A stretch of 7,258 nucleotides of DNA, from positions 1 to 7,258 of the forward strand of contig JADGQD010000102.1 in assembly GCA_017882065.1 (NCBI GenBank), read 5' to 3'. Both the position numbers and the translations under genes were made by a program. A model generated the notes under the pieces. The model was not told the DNA's origin, searched no databases, and worked only from the letters and a program-made list of their open reading frames with translations. The stretch comes from Anaerolineales bacterium (lineage in GTDB: Bacteria > Chloroflexota > Anaerolineae > Anaerolineales > Villigracilaceae). Positions 4,432 through 7,258 of this stretch are shown here, in pieces. The number at the start of each line of letters is the position of its first letter. The stretch's first letter is position 1.

Positions 4432-5787
4432 ATGACCTATATCCCGCATTCCCCCAAAGAGCGGGACGCGATGCTTGCCGCCATTGGCGTGAAAAGCCTG
4501 GAAGACCTGTTCAAGGATATCCCGGCCAAGCACCGCTTCCCTAAACTGAACCTGCCGCCTGCGCTGACCGAGATGGAAGCCGCCGCCGAACTGGAAGAAC
4601 TCTCTATCGGCAATGAGAACGTCCATACGGACCTGGTCTCTTTCCTCGGCGCGGGAGCGTACAACCACTACATCCCCGCCGCGGTGGACCACATCCTGCT
4701 GCGCGGCGAGTTCTACACCGCTTACACGCCTTACCAGCCGGAAATCTCGCAGGGCACTTTGCAGGCCATTTTCGAATACCAGAGCCTGATCTGCGCACTG
4801 ACAGGTATGGAGGTTTCGAACGCCTCGCACTATGACGGCGCCACGGCTGTGGCCGAGGCGGCCAACATGGCCTACGCCCAGTTCCGCGGCAAGCGAAACA
4901 AGGTGGTCATCTCGCCGACCGTTCACCCGCAGTACCGCGAGACAATGCGTACTTACGTTCAGGGGCTGGACCTGGAACTGGCCGGTGACGATTCGAAGGC
5001 TAATCTGGACGCCGGTCCGGAAGCGCTCGAAGGCCTGATTGACGAGAACACCGCCCTGGTCATCGTCCAGTACCCGGACTTTTTCGGGCGCCTTTACGAT
5101 TTCACCAAACTCATTGAACTCGCCCATGGCAAGGGCGCACTGGTCTGTGTGGCCGCCAACCCGACCGCCCTGGCGCTCTTCAAAACTCCCGGCGAGATGG
5201 GCGCGGATATTGTCGTTGGCGAAGGCCAGCCGCTTGGCATTCCGCTCTCGTTCGGCGGCCCGTACCTGGGCTTCTTCACCACCCGCAAGCAGTACATTCA
5301 CAAGATGGCCGGGCGCCTGGTCGGTGAGACGGTGGACAACCGTGGCCAGCGCGCCTTCGTGCTGACCCTGACCGCCCGCGAACAGCACATCAAGCGCGAG
5401 CGCGCCATCTCCAATATTTGTTCCAACCAGGGGTTGCTGGCACTGGCTGCCGCCGTGTACCTGTCGCTCCTTGGGCAGACCGGCCTGCGCCAGGTGGCCG
5501 ATCTGTGCTACCACAAGGCTCATTACGCGGCTGAAAAGATCAGCCAGGTTAAGGGTTATTCCATCTGCTTTGACGCGCCTTTCTTCCACGAGTTCTCGGT
5601 TTGTTGCCCGAAGCCGGTGGATGAAATCAACGACCAACTGCTCGAACACGGCTTCCTGGGCGGCTACGACCTGGGCCAGGATTACCCTTCTCTTAAAGAC
5701 CACATGCTGATTGCCGTCACCGAGATGAATACCAAAGATGAAATTGATGCCCTGGTGGACATGCTGGCGGAGGTGAACCATGACTGA
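4432..5787 (+). CDS. gcvPA: Glycine dehydrogenase (decarboxylating) subunit 1
   Basis: N-terminal half of the split P-protein. Together with GcvPB it decarboxylates glycine and passes the aminomethyl group to the lipoyl arm of GcvH. The 451 residues are close to the usual ~447. Family signatures: PHSPKERDAML near the N-terminus, FLGAGAYNHYIP (about 70-81), YTPYQPEISQGTLQ (about 98-111), ASHYDGATAVAEA (about 131-143), GEGQPLGIPLSFGGPYLGFF (about 263-282), and VGETVD plus LTAREQHIKRERAISNIC in the third quarter. The PLP lysine is not in this subunit but in the partner. AAGGAG at 4421-4426 lies five bases before the ATG. It starts 27 bases after gcvH and overlaps gcvPB by 8 bases, which suggests coupled translation and equal amounts of the two subunits. 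Confidence 0.97.
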   Translation: MTYIPHSPKERDAMLAAIGVKSLEDLFKDIPAKHRFPKLNLPPALTEMEAAAELEELSIGNENVHTDLVSFLGAGAYNHYIPAAVDHILLRGEFYTAYTPYQPEISQGTLQAIFEYQSLICALTGMEVSNASHYDGATAVAEAANMAYAQFRGKRNKVVISPTVHPQYRETMRTYVQGLDLELAGDDSKANLDAGPEALEGLIDENTALVIVQYPDFFGRLYDFTKLIELAHGKGALVCVAANPTALALFKTPGEMGADIVVGEGQPLGIPLSFGGPYLGFFTTRKQYIHKMAGRLVGETVDNRGQRAFVLTLTAREQHIKRERAISNICSNQGLLALAAAVYLSLLGQTGLRQVADLCYHKAHYAAEKISQVKGYSICFDAPFFHEFSVCCPKPVDEINDQLLEHGFLGGYDLGQDYPSLKDHMLIAVTEMNTKDEIDALVDMLAEVNHD

Positions 5788-7246
5788 GCCTACGATTTAC
5801 GAACTGTCCTCCCCCGGACGCACCGGTGTCACCTTCCCGGACCCGGACGTGCCGCGCGTTAAACTGCCGGAAAACTTGCTCCGCAAGGATTTGCCGTTGC
5901 CCGAACTGGCCGAAGTGGATGTTGTTCGCCATTACATCAACCTGTCGAAATACAACTACAGCGTGGACGGTGGCTTCTATCCGCTGGGTTCGTGCACGAT
6001 GAAGTACAACCCGAAGATCAACGAGGATACTGCCCGCCTGCCCGGTTTTGCTTTCACACACCCGCTCCAACCAATTGAGACGGTCCAGGGCAACCTGGCT
6101 TTGATGTACACCTTGCAGGAATGGTTGAAGGAAATCTCCGGCTTTGCCGCTCTGACCCTCCAACCGGCCGCCGGCGCGCACGGCGAGTTGACCGGTGTGC
6201 TGATCATGCGCGCCTATCACAAGGATCGCGGCGATACCAAACGTGTCAAGATGCTTATTCCCGATTCGGCCCACGGGACGAACCCGGCTTCTTCTGCCAT
6301 GAGCAGTCTGGATGTGGTGCAGGTCCCGTCCGACGCGCGCGGCAACGTGGACCTGGCTGCCCTGAAAGCCGCCTGCGACGATACCACCGTCGGCCTGATG
6401 CTGACCAACCCGAACACACTCGGCCTCTTCGACGAAAACCTCGAGCAAGTGATCAAGATCGTCCACGACTGCGGCGGGCTGGTCTATGGTGACGGCGCCA
6501 ACCTGAACGCCTTGCTGGGTATTTTGCGTCCCGGCGACGTGGGCATTGACCTGATGCACTACAACCTGCACAAGACCTTCTCCACCCCCCATGGCGGCGG
6601 CGGACCGGGCTCGGGCCCGGTAGGCGTAACGGAAAAACTGGCAGACTTTCTCCCAGGCCCTCTGGTGGGGATTGTCGAAGAAAGCGCAGACGACGAACCG
6701 CCTCTGTTCGGTTTCGTTACACCGAAGAAAACGATTGGCCGCGTCAAGGCTTTCCACGGTCACTTTGGGATGCTGGTGCGTGCTTACACTTACATTACCA
6801 TGCACGGACCGAATGGCCTGCGCAAGATTTCCGAGTACGCCGTGCTGAATGCCAATTACATCAAGGCGCGCCTGAAGGGAGTCTACACTGTCCCGTTCGA
6901 CCGTATTTGCATGCACGAGTTCGTGGCCGAAGGCCAGTGGGCGGACGCCCCCGGTATCCGTGCCTTGGATGTGGCCAAGCGGCTGATGGACTACGACTTC
7001 CATCCGCCGACCAACTACTTCCCGCTCATCGTCCACGAAGCGCTGATGATCGAGCCGACCGAGACCGAGAACAAGGGTACGCTGGATTCTTTCGCCGATG
7101 CCCTGATCAAGATCGCCGCCGAAGCGAAAACGACCCCGGCCCTGCTCCACGAAGCCCCGCACAAAACGCCCTTTGGCCGCATGGACGAGGTCAAGGCGGC
7201 CCGCGAATTGGTTCTGTGTTGTTGGCTGCCGGAGGATTACAAGTAG
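5780..7246 (+). CDS. gcvPB: Glycine dehydrogenase (decarboxylating) subunit 2
   Basis: C-terminal half of the split P-protein, the PLP-binding partner of GcvPA. The 488 residues match the family. The PLP Schiff-base lysine is Lys265 in HYNLHKTFSTPHGGGGPG (260-277). Other signatures: YPLGSCTMKYNPK (67-79), GAHGELTG (132-139), PDSAHGTNPASS (161-172), LTNPNTLGLFDENL (208-221), and YGDGANLNALLG (236-247), where Asp238 should contact the PLP ring nitrogen. The C-terminal region keeps FHPPTNYFPLIVHEALMIEP (407-426) and TPFGRMDE. GGAGGTG at 5769-5775 lies four bases before the ATG and inside the end of gcvPA. The last 12 bases of the window hold nothing beyond a possible ATG of a next gene at 7250. 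Confidence 0.98.
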   Translation: MTEPTIYELSSPGRTGVTFPDPDVPRVKLPENLLRKDLPLPELAEVDVVRHYINLSKYNYSVDGGFYPLGSCTMKYNPKINEDTARLPGFAFTHPLQPIETVQGNLALMYTLQEWLKEISGFAALTLQPAAGAHGELTGVLIMRAYHKDRGDTKRVKMLIPDSAHGTNPASSAMSSLDVVQVPSDARGNVDLAALKAACDDTTVGLMLTNPNTLGLFDENLEQVIKIVHDCGGLVYGDGANLNALLGILRPGDVGIDLMHYNLHKTFSTPHGGGGPGSGPVGVTEKLADFLPGPLVGIVEESADDEPPLFGFVTPKKTIGRVKAFHGHFGMLVRAYTYITMHGPNGLRKISEYAVLNANYIKARLKGVYTVPFDRICMHEFVAEGQWADAPGIRALDVAKRLMDYDFHPPTNYFPLIVHEALMIEPTETENKGTLDSFADALIKIAAEAKTTPALLHEAPHKTPFGRMDEVKAARELVLCCWLPEDYK

Positions 7247-7258
7247 GTCATGCATTCT

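Noticed and set aside
4291..5781. 496-residue open frame on the minus strand, opposite gcvH/gcvPA
   Set aside because: It lies wholly opposite genes with clear family motifs. Long open antisense frames are expected where codon choice avoids TTA/CTA/TCA. The translation shows no recognisable domain.
5717..7255. 512-residue open frame on the minus strand, opposite gcvPB
   Set aside because: Same reason: it mirrors a fully conserved gcvPB, and its composition (many Val, Gln, His, Arg) is that of a codon-bias shadow.
7250..7258. Possible start of a further gene (ATG CAT TCT)
   Set aside because: Only three codons are visible and the GGAGG upstream is 14 bases away, longer than usual. It cannot be supported as a feature.

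Overview
The window reads as bacterial chromosome, moderately GC-rich in its genes. It most likely comes from the Chloroflexota, near the Anaerolineae. I infer this from the style of the proteins (two-subunit glycine decarboxylase, a cluster of small Tic20-like/DUF4870 membrane proteins) and from compact palindromic intergenic repeats. No rRNA or other phylogenetic marker is present, so the placement is tentative.

Left part, minus strand (1-1778): the N-terminal half of a glycerol kinase (glpK, cut by the left edge) lies downstream of a complete methionyl-tRNA formyltransferase (fmt, GTG start). They are 74 bases apart, and a short imperfect palindrome fills most of that gap. An AT-richer 149-base divergent region (1779-1927) follows, with a good promoter for the plus-strand gene beyond it.

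Middle part, plus strand (1928-3593): three small membrane proteins of the Tic20-like/DUF4870 family, of unknown function. The first is diverged and ends in its own terminator-like hairpin. The second and third are recent tandem duplicates with different N-termini and share a 42-base perfectly identical run. A strong intrinsic terminator closes this cluster.

Right part, plus strand (3594-7258): a glycine-cleavage operon. A near-consensus promoter is followed by a tandem glycine riboswitch, an intrinsic terminator that shares bases with the last helix of aptamer 2, and then gcvH, gcvPA and gcvPB. gcvPA and gcvPB overlap by 8 bases. GcvPA and GcvPB form the PLP-dependent glycine decarboxylase and GcvH is its lipoyl carrier. 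No gcvT (aminomethyltransferase) is seen here; it may lie past the right edge or elsewhere. The layout predicts a switch that lets transcription through when glycine is plentiful.

The most notable observation is a roughly 75-base self-complementary, REP/MITE-like element sitting inside the variable hairpin of aptamer 1, between the two halves of its stem (3689-3694 and 3775-3780). The riboswitch appears to have taken up a small palindromic repeat while keeping both its core and the interrupted stem intact.
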